Below, one piece after another: positions 4,770 through 5,312 of a DNA stretch of 5,312 nucleotides. This stretch comes from Pseudomonadota bacterium (lineage in GTDB: Bacteria; Myxococcota; Bradymonadia; UBA4248): the NCBI GenBank assembly GCA_017629415.1, contig JAGBXG010000116.1, positions 1 through 5,312 of the forward strand, in the 5' to 3' direction. Below the pieces are notes generated by a model, which searched no databases, had not been told where the DNA came from, and worked only from the letters and a program-made list of their open reading frames with translations. The translations under genes were made by a program, and so were the position numbers. Within the stretch, counting starts at the first letter, position 1, and each line of letters starts with the position of its first letter.

Positions 4770-5312
4770 TTAAATGACGTTCTGTGCGCACAATTCGAGC
4801 ACCATTTCATGCCGTGCATTCGTCACACTGTGTGTGCATTCTCTGACGTAATACCCTTGTCCATTGTCAAAATTTTTGAAATCTGAAAACCGAACATGAA
4901 CGCCAACGCCTGCGCGTACATTCCAGTCCCCAAAACATGTCAAACTCAAGCGCTGACGCGGCCGGTCGTATATCTGTGCAAGTTTGTCCAAAATAGCCGG
5001 CAAATCTTTTTCTTTGATAGGTGCCCCAAACTTCTTTGAATATTGAAGCATCCCCCATTGCTCAATGTGTTTGTCGTTTCTGTACGTCTTCCATGATTTG
5101 GCATCTTCGCTGATGATTTTGAACTGATTGTAAACATCTTCATCAATATTTGCATTGTGCTGATAATCAATTTCACCGTTTTCTTCGTCAATAATGATAT
5201 CTGTGCGCAAGTTTTCAAGGTCTCTGAAACTTATCTTTTTACCCTCTGGTATCAGCACATAATATTTCTTTTCATGCGCCAGGGCGTTGTCGATAGCCTC
5301 GCGAATGACATC
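4770..5312 (-). CDS. xkdQ: XkdQ-like tail hub protein, C-terminal part (5' end outside the window)
   Basis: The frame is open to the window edge, giving 180 residues that start DVIREAIDNALAHEKKYYV. A GTG at 5258 is an internal codon and should not be taken as the start. The sequence follows the XkdQ/YqbQ family closely: DVIR-x-AID and KYYV; a DLENLRTDIIIDEENG segment (the family's IEDMRTD-like motif); an YNQFKIISEDAKS strand with the YNQ-x-K motif; DKHIEQWGMLQY (the conserved I-x-QWG-x-LQY); then a helix and the RVRAG-x-x-V-type beta segment (here VRAGVGVHVRF), ending in HEMVLELCAQNVI. XkdQ is a hub protein related to gpD/gp27-type tail proteins, forming the ring around the tail tube tip. The full-length family member is about 300 residues or more, so roughly 150 are missing here because of the window boundary, not because of damage. 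Confidence 0.88.
   Translation of the reverse strand, partial: DVIREAIDNALAHEKKYYVLIPEGKKISFRDLENLRTDIIIDEENGEIDYQHNANIDEDVYNQFKIISEDAKSWKTYRNDKHIEQWGMLQYSKKFGAPIKEKDLPAILDKLAQIYDRPRQRLSLTCFGDWNVRAGVGVHVRFSDFKNFDNGQGYYVRECTHSVTNARHEMVLELCAQNVI

Noticed and set aside
4770..5258. Complete 162-residue gene starting at the GTG at 5258
   Set aside because: The frame continues upstream to the window edge with residues typical of XkdQ (DVIREAIDN...KYYV), so the GTG is an internal valine codon.

Overview
This window carries the baseplate and tail-fibre end of a contractile-tailed phage or prophage, or a phage-tail-like particle, of the PBSX type found in Firmicutes. Every gene I can support lies on the minus strand, so the transcript runs from position 5312 down to about 230. 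The Firmicutes assignment is an inference. It rests on the gene order xkdQ-xkdR-xkdS-xkdT-(xkdU position)-fibre, on strong Shine-Dalgarno sites (several of the G-rich form AAGGGGG), and on moderate, slightly AT-rich base composition. I cannot name a genus.

Layout in transcription order: the 3' part of an XkdQ-like hub protein (4770 to the window edge); an XkdR/DUF2577-like protein (4260-4760); an XkdS/DUF2634, gp25-like wedge protein (best start 4273, end 3872); an XkdT/baseplate J-like protein (2673-3869); a YmfQ/DUF2313-like protein in the xkdU position (1858-2676); a tail-fibre N-terminal protein (1364-1855); and an unrecognised 369-residue protein (230-1339). The genes overlap or abut, with start sites coupled to the preceding stop, which indicates one operon. 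The hub, wedge and J-like proteins would build the baseplate. The YmfQ-like protein would lie at its edge, and the fibre protein and the last ORF would form the receptor-binding structure.

Two points stand out. First, the YmfQ-like protein ends in about 60 residues that closely resemble the C-terminal, GTPase-factor-binding domain of ribosomal protein bL12, including the NKV and GLGL-x-E-x-K motifs. That is an unexpected domain in a baseplate protein. Second, the fibre gene and the 369-residue ORF are in the same reading frame, separated by one TAA and eight sense codons, and the second ORF has no visible ribosome binding site although every other gene whose start lies in the window does. They look like one 541-residue fibre split by a nonsense codon, or a deliberate two-product arrangement.

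The left end (1-229) is mobile-element debris. It holds the C-terminal piece of an IS110-family transposase (minus strand, running off the window), cut at about 149 by a block of two near-identical 24-base direct repeats that resemble an IS21-family terminus. A perfect 8-bp inverted repeat follows, directly beyond the stop codon of the last phage ORF. The usual downstream fibre-assembly and lysis genes do not follow, so the tail module may have been truncated by IS activity.
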